A stretch of 64,000 nt of DNA from Halomonas sp. LR3S48. Its GTDB lineage: Bacteria; Pseudomonadota; Gammaproteobacteria; Pseudomonadales; Halomonadaceae. The stretch lies in assembly GCF_025725665.1 (NCBI RefSeq), contig NZ_CP107009.1:1364001-1428000 (forward strand), written 5' to 3'. The position numbers and the translations under genes were made by a program. A model generated the notes under the pieces. It searched no databases. It was not told where the DNA came from and worked only from the letters and a program-made list of their open reading frames with translations. This document shows, in pieces, positions 35,032 through 43,484 of this stretch; position 1 is the stretch's first letter, and each line of letters starts with the position of its first letter.

Positions 35032-36027
35032 ATGTCCATGACAACGACTTTCACTCGCCTGGCCCTCAGCGCCAGTCTGGCGCTCGGAACCGTCGGCGCA
35101 GTACAGGCTGCCGAAGAGGACGTGCGCATTGGCTTCATCGTCAAGAAGCCCGAACAGGCCTGGTTCATCAATGAGCAGGAGGCCGCGACGCAGGTGGGGG
35201 AGGAGCTAGGCTTCCGCGTCGTCCGGCTGGGCGGCGAAGACGGCCAGGAGGTGCTCAGCGCCATCGACAACCTCTATTCCCAGGGTGCCCAAGGCTTCGT
35301 CATCTGCCCGCCGGACGTTCGCCTGGGCTCGGCGATCATGAATCGTGCCAACCAGTACGGCATGAAGGTGGTCACGGTCGACGATCAGTTCGTGAACGGA
35401 AACGGTGAGCCGCTCGAGGGCGTGCCGCACCTGGGCATGTCGGGCTACAAGATCGGCCAGCAGGTCGGCGAGGCGATTGCCGCCGAAATGGAGGCGCGCG
35501 GCTGGGACCCGCAGGAGGTCGCGGCCCTGCGCATCACCAACAACGAGCTGCCCACCGCCAAGGAGCGCACCGACGGTGCCACCGACGCACTGGTGGAGTG
35601 GGGCTTCCCCGCCGAGAACGTCTTCGACGCGCCCCAGCAGAACACCGATACCAGCAGCGCCTTCTCGGCCGCCTCGCCGGTCATCTCCCAGCGCGGCGAG
35701 TTCGAGCACTGGATCATCTACGCCCTCAACGAGGAGAGCGTGCTGGGCGGCGTACGTGCCACAGAGCAGTACGGCCTTGCCGCCGAGGATGTGATCGGCG
35801 TGGGCATCAACGGCTCGGGTGCAGCCTTCGCCGAGTTCTCGCGCAGCAATCCGACCGGTTTCCACGGCACCGTGGCGGTGAGTTCCACCATGCATGGCCA
35901 GCAAACCGCCGAGAACCTCTACCGCTGGATCACCGAGGGTGAGGAGCCGCCAGCCAATACCGAGACCACCGGCACCCTGATGACGCGCGACAACTGGCAG
36001 GACGTGCGCGCCGAACTTGGGCTGTGA
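35032..36027 (+). CDS. araF: L-Arabinose ABC transporter binding protein (AraF-like)
   Basis: 331 residues with signal peptide (MSMTTTFTRLALSASLALGTVGAVQA|AEE) and a periplasmic-binding-protein fold of the ribose/arabinose type. IGFIVKKPEQAWFINEQ, GFVICPPDVRLG, ITNNELPTAKERTDGA and GVGINGSGAAFAEF track E. coli AraF closely. It delivers L-arabinose (also fucose/galactose in the family) to AraGH. GGAG ribosome site upstream; a second ATG two codons later is possible. Confidence 0.92.
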   Translation: MSMTTTFTRLALSASLALGTVGAVQAAEEDVRIGFIVKKPEQAWFINEQEAATQVGEELGFRVVRLGGEDGQEVLSAIDNLYSQGAQGFVICPPDVRLGSAIMNRANQYGMKVVTVDDQFVNGNGEPLEGVPHLGMSGYKIGQQVGEAIAAEMEARGWDPQEVAALRITNNELPTAKERTDGATDALVEWGFPAENVFDAPQQNTDTSSAFSAASPVISQRGEFEHWIIYALNEESVLGGVRATEQYGLAAEDVIGVGINGSGAAFAEFSRSNPTGFHGTVAVSSTMHGQQTAENLYRWITEGEEPPANTETTGTLMTRDNWQDVRAELGL

Positions 36028-36058
36028 TCGTGACGGAACGCGGTGACGGGAGAGCGAC

Positions 36059-37552
36059 ATGACCGAACCCTTTCTTCGATTCGACGGCATCAGCGTGGTC
36101 TTCCCCGGCGTGCGGGCGCTCGACAAGGTCAGCTTCGGCGCCCACGCCGGCCAGGTGCACGCGCTGATGGGTGAGAACGGCGCCGGCAAGTCGACGCTGC
36201 TCAAGGTGCTCAGCGGGGTCAATCGCGTCACGGAAGGAGCGCTGTGGATCGACGGCGAGCGCCATGTGTTTGCCAACGCTCGCGAAGCACTTGGGCAGGG
36301 TATCGCCATCATCTACCAGGAGCTGACCCTGGCGCCCAACATGTCGGTGGCCGAGAACCTGCTGCTCGGCCAACTGCCGGCTCATCACGGCTTCATCGAC
36401 CGGCGGCGACTGCGGGAGCGGGCGATGCGCATGCTCGAGGAGCTCGGGGAGGGCAGTATCCACCCTTCGACCAAGGTGCGCGATCTCTCCATTGGCCAGC
36501 AACAGATGATCGAGATCGGTCGAGCGCTGCTGCGTGACGCCCGCATCATCGCCTTCGACGAGCCGACCAGCAGTCTGTCGGTGCAGGAGACGCGTCAGCT
36601 CGAACGCATCGTCGCCCGGCTGCGCGACGAAGGCCGGGTGGTGCTCTACGTCACACACCGCATGGAGGAGGTCTTCAAGATGTGCGACGCGGTCACCGTG
36701 TTCCGCGACGGCACGCACATCCGCACCCACGAGAACCTCGATGCGCTGGATAACGACACCCTGGTCAGCGAGATGGTCGGCCGCGACATCGAGGACGTCT
36801 ACGGCTACCGCGAGCGCGAGCAGGGCGAGGTGATGCTCGAGATCGACGCCATCGAGGGCAGGGGGCTCAAGGCACCGGTGAGCTTCGAGGTGAAGCGCGG
36901 CGAGGTATTCGGCCTGTTCGGGCTGGTGGGAGCGGGGCGCAGCGAGTTGATGCGTCTGGTGTGTGGCGCCGAGACCTCCAAGTCGGGCGAGGTGCGCTTC
37001 CAGGGCGTGGCGCGGCGCTTCGCCAGCCCCGGCGAGGCGATCCGCAGGGGCATCGCCATGTGCCCCGAGGATCGCAAGTCGCAGGGCATCTTTCCCGTCG
37101 CCAGCGTGGCCGACAACCTCAATATCAGCTGCCGGCGCTTCTTCAAGCGCTGGGGCCTGTTTCGCGACCCGCGGCGCGAACGTGCCAATGCCGAGGACTA
37201 CATCGGGCGGCTGAGCATCAAGACGCCGGGGCCGCGCACGCCCATCGGCTCGCTCTCCGGCGGCAACCAGCAGAAGGTGATCCTGGCGCGCTGGCTGTCC
37301 GAGAAGATCGACCTGTTCGTGATGGACGAGCCCACCCGCGGCATCGACGTGGGCGCTCGCCGCGATATCTACAACCTGCTCTTCGAGCTGACCGAGCAGG
37401 GCAAGAGCGTCGTCGTGATCTCCAGCGACCTGGCCGAGGTGAGCTCCATCTGCGATCGCATCGGCGTGATGCGCGACGGTGCGCTGGTCGACATCGTGCC
37501 GCGCCGGGAGGCCACCCAGCAGCGCCTGCTGGGACTGGCGCTGCCCGCTTGA
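36059..37552 (+). CDS. araG: L-Arabinose ABC transporter ATPase (tandem ABC domains)
   Basis: 497 residues with two nucleotide-binding domains. The first has canonical Walker A ([14 protein letters not shown]), signature LSIGQQQM and [10 protein letters not shown]. The second has the degenerate Walker A ([11 protein letters not shown]) normal for AraG/RbsA and signature LSGGNQQK with [10 protein letters not shown]. It energises import with AraF and AraH. Gap of 31 bp to araF. Confidence 0.95.
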   Translation: MTEPFLRFDGISVVFPGVRALDKVSFGAHAGQVHALMGENGAGKSTLLKVLSGVNRVTEGALWIDGERHVFANAREALGQGIAIIYQELTLAPNMSVAENLLLGQLPAHHGFIDRRRLRERAMRMLEELGEGSIHPSTKVRDLSIGQQQMIEIGRALLRDARIIAFDEPTSSLSVQETRQLERIVARLRDEGRVVLYVTHRMEEVFKMCDAVTVFRDGTHIRTHENLDALDNDTLVSEMVGRDIEDVYGYREREQGEVMLEIDAIEGRGLKAPVSFEVKRGEVFGLFGLVGAGRSELMRLVCGAETSKSGEVRFQGVARRFASPGEAIRRGIAMCPEDRKSQGIFPVASVADNLNISCRRFFKRWGLFRDPRRERANAEDYIGRLSIKTPGPRTPIGSLSGGNQQKVILARWLSEKIDLFVMDEPTRGIDVGARRDIYNLLFELTEQGKSVVVISSDLAEVSSICDRIGVMRDGALVDIVPRREATQQRLLGLALPA

Positions 37553-37598
37553 GCTTACCGAAAAGACTTTACCGACAAGTGCAATCAGAGGATTTCAC

Positions 37599-38609
37599 AT
37601 GACAACCCACAAGCTCGCGGAGGGAGATGGCAGCACGGCTGCGGCGCCCCCGCGCCGGGGGCTGCCCAAGCCCCTGCGCACCCTGCTCGATACGTCCGGG
37701 CTGATCGCCATCTTCGTGATCCTGTTCGTCGCCCTGGCCGTGTTCATTCCCGGCTTCCTCACCGGGCGCAACATGGTCGGCCTGCTGCTCTCCATTACCC
37801 TGATCGGCACCATCGCCACCACCATGATGATGGTGCTGGCGCTGGGCGAGGTCGATCTGTCGGTGGCCTCCATCGTCGCCTTCGCCGGCGTCGTTGCCGC
37901 CGTGGTCACTTCCGCCTCGGGCAGCGTCTTGATCGGCGTACTCGGCGGCGTACTCGCCGGGGGCGCAGTCGGCGCCTTCAACGGCTTCGTGGTGGCGAAG
38001 TTCGGCATCAATTCGTTGATCGCCACGCTCGCCGCCATGGAGTTCGTGCGCGGCCTGGCCTACATCACCTCCGGCGGCGATGCGGTGATGATCACCGTGC
38101 CCGAGTTCTTCGACCTGGGCAGCGCCTCCTTCCTTGGCCTGACGCTGCCGGTGTGGACCATGATCGCCTGCTTCGTGATCTTCGGCGTGCTGCTCAACAT
38201 GACCGCGTTCGGGCGCAACGTGCTGGCCACCGGCGGTAACGCCGAGGCGGCCGCGCTGGCCGGGGTCAACGTGCGCCGCCTCAAGATCATCGTCTTCGGG
38301 CTGCAGGGCGTGGTGGCCGGCATCGCCGGCGTGCTGCTCACCTCGCGCATGGGGCTGGGCGATCCCAACACCTCGATGGGTCTGGAGCTGGCCGTCATTT
38401 CTGCCTGCGTGCTGGGTGGCGTGGCCCTCTCCGGCGGCGTGGCCACCATCACCGGTGTGCTGGTGGGCGTGCTGATCATGGGCTGCGTGCAGAACGCCAT
38501 GGGCCTTCTCAACGTTCCCACTTTCTATCAGTACCTGGTACGCGGCGCGATCCTGCTGCTGGCGGTGATGTTCGACCGCTGGAAGCAGACCCGACGCCAG
38601 CGTGCATGA
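37599..38609 (+). CDS. araH: L-Arabinose ABC transporter permease
   Basis: 336 residues, about ten membrane helices after a 40-residue hydrophilic head. Carries LALGEVDLSVASIVAFAGV, FGINSLIATLAAMEFVRGLAYI and SGGVATITGVLVGVLIMG, characteristic of the AraH/RbsC permease family. Start at MTTHKLAEG; the longer frame overlaps araG. Completes AraFGH. Confidence 0.93.
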   Translation: MTTHKLAEGDGSTAAAPPRRGLPKPLRTLLDTSGLIAIFVILFVALAVFIPGFLTGRNMVGLLLSITLIGTIATTMMMVLALGEVDLSVASIVAFAGVVAAVVTSASGSVLIGVLGGVLAGGAVGAFNGFVVAKFGINSLIATLAAMEFVRGLAYITSGGDAVMITVPEFFDLGSASFLGLTLPVWTMIACFVIFGVLLNMTAFGRNVLATGGNAEAAALAGVNVRRLKIIVFGLQGVVAGIAGVLLTSRMGLGDPNTSMGLELAVISACVLGGVALSGGVATITGVLVGVLIMGCVQNAMGLLNVPTFYQYLVRGAILLLAVMFDRWKQTRRQRA

Positions 38610-38633
38610 TCCTTCGGTTTCAGGAGACCTCGT

Positions 38634-40379
38634 ATGACCGACCGCAAGCGTCCCTTGCGCAGCGCCCAGTGGTTCGGCACCGCCGACAAGAACGGCTTCA
38701 TGTACCGCAGCTGGATGAAGAACCAGGGCATTCCGGACCACGAGTTCGAGGGTAAGCCGATCATCGGCATCTGCAACACCTGGTCGGAGCTCACGCCCTG
38801 CAATGCGCATTTCCGCAAGCTGGCCGAGCACGTCAAGAAGGGCGTGCTGGAAGCGGGCGGCTATCCCGTGGAGTTTCCTGTCTTCTCCAACGGTGAGTCG
38901 TTGCTGCGGCCCACGGCGATGTTCACCCGCAACCTGGCGAGCATGGACGTGGAGGAGTCGATCCGCGGCAACCCGCTGGATGCGGTGGTGCTGCTGGTGG
39001 GCTGCGACAAGACCACGCCGGCGCTGCTGATGGGGGCGGCGAGCTGCGACATCCCCACCATCGTGGTGACCGGCGGGCCGATGCTCAACGGCAAGCACGA
39101 GGGCAAGGACATCGGGTCGGGCACCGTGGTCTGGCAACTGTCGGAGCAGGTCAAGGCCGGCAAGATATCGATCCACGAGTTCATGGCCGCCGAGGCCGGC
39201 ATGTCGCGCTCGGCGGGCACCTGCAACACCATGGGAACGGCCTCGACCATGGCCTGCATGGCGGAATCCCTGGGCACCTCGCTACCGCACAACGCGGCGA
39301 TCCCGGCGGTGGATTCGCGGCGCTACGTGCTGGCGCACCTCTCCGGCAATCGCATCGTCGAGATGGTCGAGGAGGATCTGCGCCTGTCGAAGATCCTGAC
39401 CAAGCAGGCCTTCGAGAATGCCATTCGCACCAATGCCGCGATCGGCGGCTCGACCAACGCCGTGATCCATCTCAAGGCGATTGCCGGGCGCATCGGCGTC
39501 GAGCTAGACCTCGACGACTGGAGCCGCATCGGGCGCGGTACGCCGACCATCGTCGACCTGCAGCCCTCGGGGCGTTTCCTGATGGAGGAGTTCTACTATG
39601 CCGGCGGCCTGCCTGCGGTGCTGCGTCGGTTGGGCGAGGCCGACCGCCTGCCGCACAAGGAGGCGCTGACAGTCAACGGCATGACGCTGTGGGAGAACGT
39701 CAAGGACGCACCGCTCTACAACGACGAGGTGATCCGCCCGCTGGACAACCCCCTGCGCGAAGACGGCGGCATGTGCGTGCTGCACGGCAACCTGGCGCCG
39801 CGTGGAGCGGTGCTCAAGCCTTCTGCGGCGAGCCCCGAGTTGATGACTCATCGCGGCCGGGCGGTGGTGTTCGAGGATTTCGACGACTACAAGAAGCGCA
39901 TCAATGACCCCGAGCTGGAGGTTGATGCCAGCAGCGTGCTGGTGATGAAGAACTGCGGTCCGCGCGGCTATCACGGCATGGCCGAGGTCGGCAACATGGG
40001 GCTGCCGGCGAAGCTGCTCGAACAGGGTGTGACCGACATGGTGCGCATCTCCGATGCACGCATGAGCGGCACCGCCTACGGCACCGTGGTGCTGCACGTA
40101 GCGCCGGAGGCCGCCGCCGGTGGACCGCTCGCCGCGGTGCGCGATGGAGACTGGATCGAGCTCGACTGCGATGCCGGCAAACTGCACCTGGACATCAGCG
40201 ACGCCGAGCTCGAGGCGCGCCTGGCCGAGAGCGATCCCACCGCCAAGTCGAGCCGGATCGCCAGCGACGGCGGCTACCGCCAGCTCTACATCGAGCGGGT
40301 GCTGCAGGCCGACGAGGGCTGCGACTTCGACTTCCTTGTCGGGTGTCGCGGCGCCGAAGTGCCGAGGCATTCGCATTGA
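38634..40379 (+). CDS. L-Arabonate dehydratase (IlvD/EDD family)
   Basis: 581 residues. The [2Fe-2S] cysteines are Cys56 (ELTPCNAHF), Cys124 ([10 protein letters not shown]) and Cys197 (AGTCNTMGTA). All are displaced by three from the positions I recall for the Rhizobium L-arabinonate dehydratase, so the cluster site is intact. It converts L-arabonate (and often D-fuconate or D-galactonate) to the 2-keto-3-deoxy acid. Follows araH by 24 bp. The second IlvD/EDD member at 57.3 kb is the xylonate enzyme; they share motifs but are far apart in sequence. Confidence 0.9.
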   Translation: MTDRKRPLRSAQWFGTADKNGFMYRSWMKNQGIPDHEFEGKPIIGICNTWSELTPCNAHFRKLAEHVKKGVLEAGGYPVEFPVFSNGESLLRPTAMFTRNLASMDVEESIRGNPLDAVVLLVGCDKTTPALLMGAASCDIPTIVVTGGPMLNGKHEGKDIGSGTVVWQLSEQVKAGKISIHEFMAAEAGMSRSAGTCNTMGTASTMACMAESLGTSLPHNAAIPAVDSRRYVLAHLSGNRIVEMVEEDLRLSKILTKQAFENAIRTNAAIGGSTNAVIHLKAIAGRIGVELDLDDWSRIGRGTPTIVDLQPSGRFLMEEFYYAGGLPAVLRRLGEADRLPHKEALTVNGMTLWENVKDAPLYNDEVIRPLDNPLREDGGMCVLHGNLAPRGAVLKPSAASPELMTHRGRAVVFEDFDDYKKRINDPELEVDASSVLVMKNCGPRGYHGMAEVGNMGLPAKLLEQGVTDMVRISDARMSGTAYGTVVLHVAPEAAAGGPLAAVRDGDWIELDCDAGKLHLDISDAELEARLAESDPTAKSSRIASDGGYRQLYIERVLQADEGCDFDFLVGCRGAEVPRHSH

Positions 40380-40402
40380 GCCGACTGGGAGGCGAGCGGC
40401 GC

Positions 40403-41293
40403 ATGGTCGACGGTTCGATGATCCAGTGCGTGTGGTCGGGGCGGGCACGGCTGGGAGAAGGTCCGCTGTGGTGCCCCGAGCGAGGGGAGGCCGGCCAACT
40501 GCTGTTCGTCGATATCCTGGGCCGCACTCTGCATGTGCATGATTATGCCAGCGGCGGGACACGCGGCTGGCCTCTCGTGGAAGCGTGCTGCTGGCTGGCG
40601 CCGCGGGCCGACGGTGACGGCTTCATTGCCGGGCTCGCCTCGCGGCTGGTGCACCTGCGTCTCGACGAGAGCGGGCCGCGTATCGTCGGCGCGTGGACCA
40701 CGCCCGAGGAGCCGGTGGGCAATCGCTTCAACGACGCGGCGGTGGATACCCGGGGGCGGCTCTGGTTCGGCTCGATGAGCGAGAACGAGAAAGAGAGTGG
40801 CGAGCCGGGCCGGGGGGCTCTTTATTGCCTCGACGGCGCGAATCTGCGCCGGGTCGACTCTGGCTACGGCGTCGCCAACGGCCCTGCCGTCAGCCCCGAC
40901 GGCAATACGCTCTACCATAGCGATACGGCCGCCGGGGTCGTCTATGCCTTCGATCTCTCGGCGGGCGGCGAGCTGAGCGGCAAGCGTGAGCACCTGCGCT
41001 TTCGCGGCACTCAGGGCTATCCGGACGGCATGACCTGCGACGCCGAGGGTGGCCTGTGGGTCGCCCACTGGGGCGGCGGGCGTGTCAGCCGTTTTTTGCC
41101 CGATGGTACATTGGACGAAACCCTGATACTGCCCGCTTCGCGGGTAACCTCCTGCACCTTCGGCGGACCCGAGCTGGACCGGCTCTTCATCACCACCGCG
41201 GCCGACGGCCGCGACCAGGAAGCGCTGGCGGGAAGCCTGTTCCGTGTCGCGCCGGGGATTCGGGGCCTGCCCTCGCCGGCCTTCAAGGCGTAG
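40403..41293 (+). CDS. SMP-30/gluconolactonase family L-arabinonolactonase
   Basis: 296 residues, six-bladed propeller lactonase. Metal ligands: Glu in LGEGPLW, Asn in NRFNDAAVD, Asn in GVANGPAVS and Asp in GYPDGMTCD. It hydrolyses the lactone made by the sugar 1-dehydrogenase at 31.7 kb to L-arabonate (or galactonate). GGAGG lies 10 bp before the chosen ATG; a second ATG five codons on is possible. Its 3' end overlaps the convergent GntR gene by 11 bp. Confidence 0.85.
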   Translation: MVDGSMIQCVWSGRARLGEGPLWCPERGEAGQLLFVDILGRTLHVHDYASGGTRGWPLVEACCWLAPRADGDGFIAGLASRLVHLRLDESGPRIVGAWTTPEEPVGNRFNDAAVDTRGRLWFGSMSENEKESGEPGRGALYCLDGANLRRVDSGYGVANGPAVSPDGNTLYHSDTAAGVVYAFDLSAGGELSGKREHLRFRGTQGYPDGMTCDAEGGLWVAHWGGGRVSRFLPDGTLDETLILPASRVTSCTFGGPELDRLFITTAADGRDQEALAGSLFRVAPGIRGLPSPAFKA

Positions 41294-42062
41294 CGGTAGG
41301 CTCCACCTCGAGCCAACTGCCCAACGTCCCATCTCCCGGCTCGATGCCCAGTGCGTCGGCCGTGCCTTGCAGCACATCCCGGGCAGCCAGAAAAGCCTCG
41401 CGTGGCTGGCGGGCGCGGATCGCTTCCATCACCCGGCGATGGCGCTCGAAGCTGGCCTCGGGGTCGGCGGTGCTGTCGTTGGAGGTTTCCACCAGCAAAT
41501 GGATCGAGGGGCGCAGGATATGCGAGAGCTGCGCCCAGACGATGTTGTGGCTGGCCTTGAAGATGGCCACATGGAAGGCGACGTCATGCTCGCTGTAGCG
41601 CTGCCGCTCCTCTGCGCTCACGGCATGAAGGTGGCGGCTCATGCCCTCCAGCGCCTCCTCGATGGCGACCAGGTCGAGGGCCTTGGCACGCCGTGCGGCC
41701 GTCATTGCCACGTAGGGTTCGACGTCCAGGCGGAAGGCCAGGATCTCGCGCTGGATACGCGGGTTGGGCGAGGCATAGCGGGTCATCCACTCGGTCACCG
41801 AGGGGTCGAGGATATTCCACTCCTCGTAGTCGCGTACCTTGGAGCCGTGGCCCGAGATTCGCGCAATGATGCCGACGTCGACCAGTTGGCGCAGGTCGCT
41901 CCTCACCGCCGAGCGGTTGATAGCGAACTGCTCGCAGAGGTCGATCTCCTTGGGAACGAAGTCGCCGGGCTGGTAGCGCCCGGAAAAGATGGCTTCGGCG
42001 AGATACTCCACCACGCTGGGGCGGGCAGGCTTGGCGGTACGCTTGAGTGACGTAGCGGTCAT
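41283..42062 (-). CDS. GntR-family (FCD) regulator of the arabinose/pentonate genes
   Basis: 259 residues with winged helix (PKEIDLCEQFAINRSAVRSDLRQL) and FCD domain (HDVAFHVAIFKASHN; ERHRRVMEAI) with metal/acid-binding histidines. TATGTTCAACATA lies 38 bp before its start, and matching sites lie in the divergent promoter at 31.6 kb, so it probably represses itself, the TRAP-AraD1-KGSADH operon and the sugar dehydrogenase. Effector likely L-arabonate or its dehydration product. Confidence 0.9.
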   Translation of the reverse strand: MTATSLKRTAKPARPSVVEYLAEAIFSGRYQPGDFVPKEIDLCEQFAINRSAVRSDLRQLVDVGIIARISGHGSKVRDYEEWNILDPSVTEWMTRYASPNPRIQREILAFRLDVEPYVAMTAARRAKALDLVAIEEALEGMSRHLHAVSAEERQRYSEHDVAFHVAIFKASHNIVWAQLSHILRPSIHLLVETSNDSTADPEASFERHRRVMEAIRARQPREAFLAARDVLQGTADALGIEPGDGTLGSWLEVEPTATP

Positions 42063-42099
42063 GGCAGCTCATGTCGATGATTTGCCTCGCAAAGTGCCA

Positions 42100-42112
42100 T
42101 ATGTTCAACATA
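42100..42112. promoter_or_regulatory. GntR operator upstream of gntR
   Basis: Perfect 6-1-6 dyad TATGTTCAACATA, within a longer ATATGTTCAACATATA. Same word as in the 31.6-kb divergent promoter, differing only at the central base. Position suits autoregulation. Confidence 0.75.
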
Positions 42113-42189
42113 TAGGCAATGCTGCCTAGGTCGCAACGACAGGGCGGGAATGCCGCCTTGTCGCTGCGTCGGCTCTTGTCGGACGAGGC

Positions 42190-42336
42190 CTAGGCTTCGT
42201 CTGAAAAGTCGGCGAGCGAAGGCCAGACAAGGCAAAAATCAGCGAAAAGACGGAGTTTACGAGGTGTAAATGAGTACTTTGAGCTGATTTTTAACGCCGT
42301 ATGGCCAAGCGCAGGCACTTTCCGGACGAAGCCTAG
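42190..42336. repeat. Dispersed hairpin repeat, copy B
   Basis: 147-bp element with outer arms CTAGGCTTCGTCTGAAAAG and its near-exact complement on the right (17 of 19). The core (GTTTACGAGGTGTAAATGAG, ACGCCGTATGGCCAA) matches copy A near 8 kb in the same orientation. The right arm contains the stop codon of the FAH-family gene. The outer arms differ in sequence from those of copy A, yet each pair is self-complementary. It separates the FAH gene from gntR. Confidence 0.75.
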
Positions 42337-43481
42337 CGGCGATGGGCTCGCCACTGGCGTATACCGAAGGTCCAGGGAGGCAGCCTGTCGGAGCGGTCGA
42401 CGCGATTGACCAGTGCACCCAGCGCCGGGGTGGCGATGGTGACCCTGTCGCCGATGTGGTGGGTGAAGCCCTGGCCCTCGCCGTCGCGATCCTGGATCGG
42501 CGAGAACATGGTGCCGAGGAACAGCATGAAGCCGTCGGGGTACTGGTGATGCGCACCGACGGTCTGGCGTACCAGGTCCAGTGGATCGCGGCTGATCTCG
42601 CGCATGTCGCTCTCGCCTTCGAGCAGAAAGCCGTCGTCCTCGCCCTCGATGCGCAGCGTCACGTGGGCCTGACGCACGCTGTCCAGCGTGAAGCGCTCGT
42701 CGAACAGGCGAATGAACGGGCCGATGGCGCAGGAGGCGTTGTTGTCCTTGGCCTTGCCCAGCAGCAGGGCGCTGCGGCCCTCGACGTCGCGCAGGTTGAC
42801 GTCGTTGCCGAGCGTGGCGCCCTTGGGTTCGCCCTGGGCATCCACCGCCAGCACGATCTCGGGCTCGGGGTTGTTCCATTTCGAGACCGGGTGCAGGCCG
42901 ACACGGGCGCCGAAGCCCACCGAGGAGAGCGGCTGCGCCTTGGTGAACACCTCGGCGTCGGGGCCGAGGCCCACCTCCATGTACTGCGACCAGGCGCCGC
43001 GGGCCTGCAGCGCCGTCTTGAGCGCCATGGCCTCGTCGGAACCCGGCGCAATGCGCGACAGGTCCTGGCCGATCACCTCGTTGAGTTCGGCGCGCAGCTG
43101 GCTGGCCTTCGCCGCATCGCCGCCGGCCTGCTCCTCGATCACTCGCTCCAGCAGGCTCACGGCAAAGGTGACGCCGCAGGCCTTGATCGCCTGCACGTCG
43201 CAGGGCGCGAGCAGATAGGGCGCTTGCTGCGGTTCGGCCAGAGAGTTCTGCAGCAGGGTGGCAACAGGGCCGAGCGACTCGCCTTCCACGCCTCGGGCGA
43301 AGGCGGCGGCATCGTCGCGGTCGAGCAGGTCGGCCATGCAGTCGCACTGGGCGGAGATGTCGAGCACCTCCCCTCGGCGCACCACTACCAGGGCCGGGCC
43401 GTCGTCACGCCATACGCGGCCCACCAGCAGGGCCTGTTCCACATCTTGGGGAAGATAAGCAGTGGTCTTGTCGTCGTTCAC
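42333..43481 (-). CDS. FAH-superfamily D-2-keto-3-deoxypentonate dehydratase
   Basis: 382 residues, a FAH-fold enzyme different from the two AraD1 proteins: ACGVTFAVSLLER, PEPEIVLAVDAQGEPKGATLGNDVNLRD (metal-binding Glu/Asp) and KDNNASCAIGPFI. It resembles the roughly 390-residue Herbaspirillum-type D-2-keto-3-deoxypentonate dehydratase, which forms 2-oxoglutarate semialdehyde. It sits 3 bp after KGSADH copy 3, so the two last steps of xylose oxidation are co-transcribed. Stereospecificity is inferred from the xylose context. Confidence 0.82.
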   Translation of the reverse strand: MNDDKTTAYLPQDVEQALLVGRVWRDDGPALVVVRRGEVLDISAQCDCMADLLDRDDAAAFARGVEGESLGPVATLLQNSLAEPQQAPYLLAPCDVQAIKACGVTFAVSLLERVIEEQAGGDAAKASQLRAELNEVIGQDLSRIAPGSDEAMALKTALQARGAWSQYMEVGLGPDAEVFTKAQPLSSVGFGARVGLHPVSKWNNPEPEIVLAVDAQGEPKGATLGNDVNLRDVEGRSALLLGKAKDNNASCAIGPFIRLFDERFTLDSVRQAHVTLRIEGEDDGFLLEGESDMREISRDPLDLVRQTVGAHHQYPDGFMLFLGTMFSPIQDRDGEGQGFTHHIGDRVTIATPALGALVNRVDRSDRLPPWTFGIRQWRAHRR

Positions 43482-43484
43482 GTC

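Noticed and set aside
37569..39176. Long antisense frame over araH and the arabonate dehydratase
   Set aside because: Spans two well-supported genes; its His/Gln/Gly-rich composition is typical of the complementary strand of permeases.
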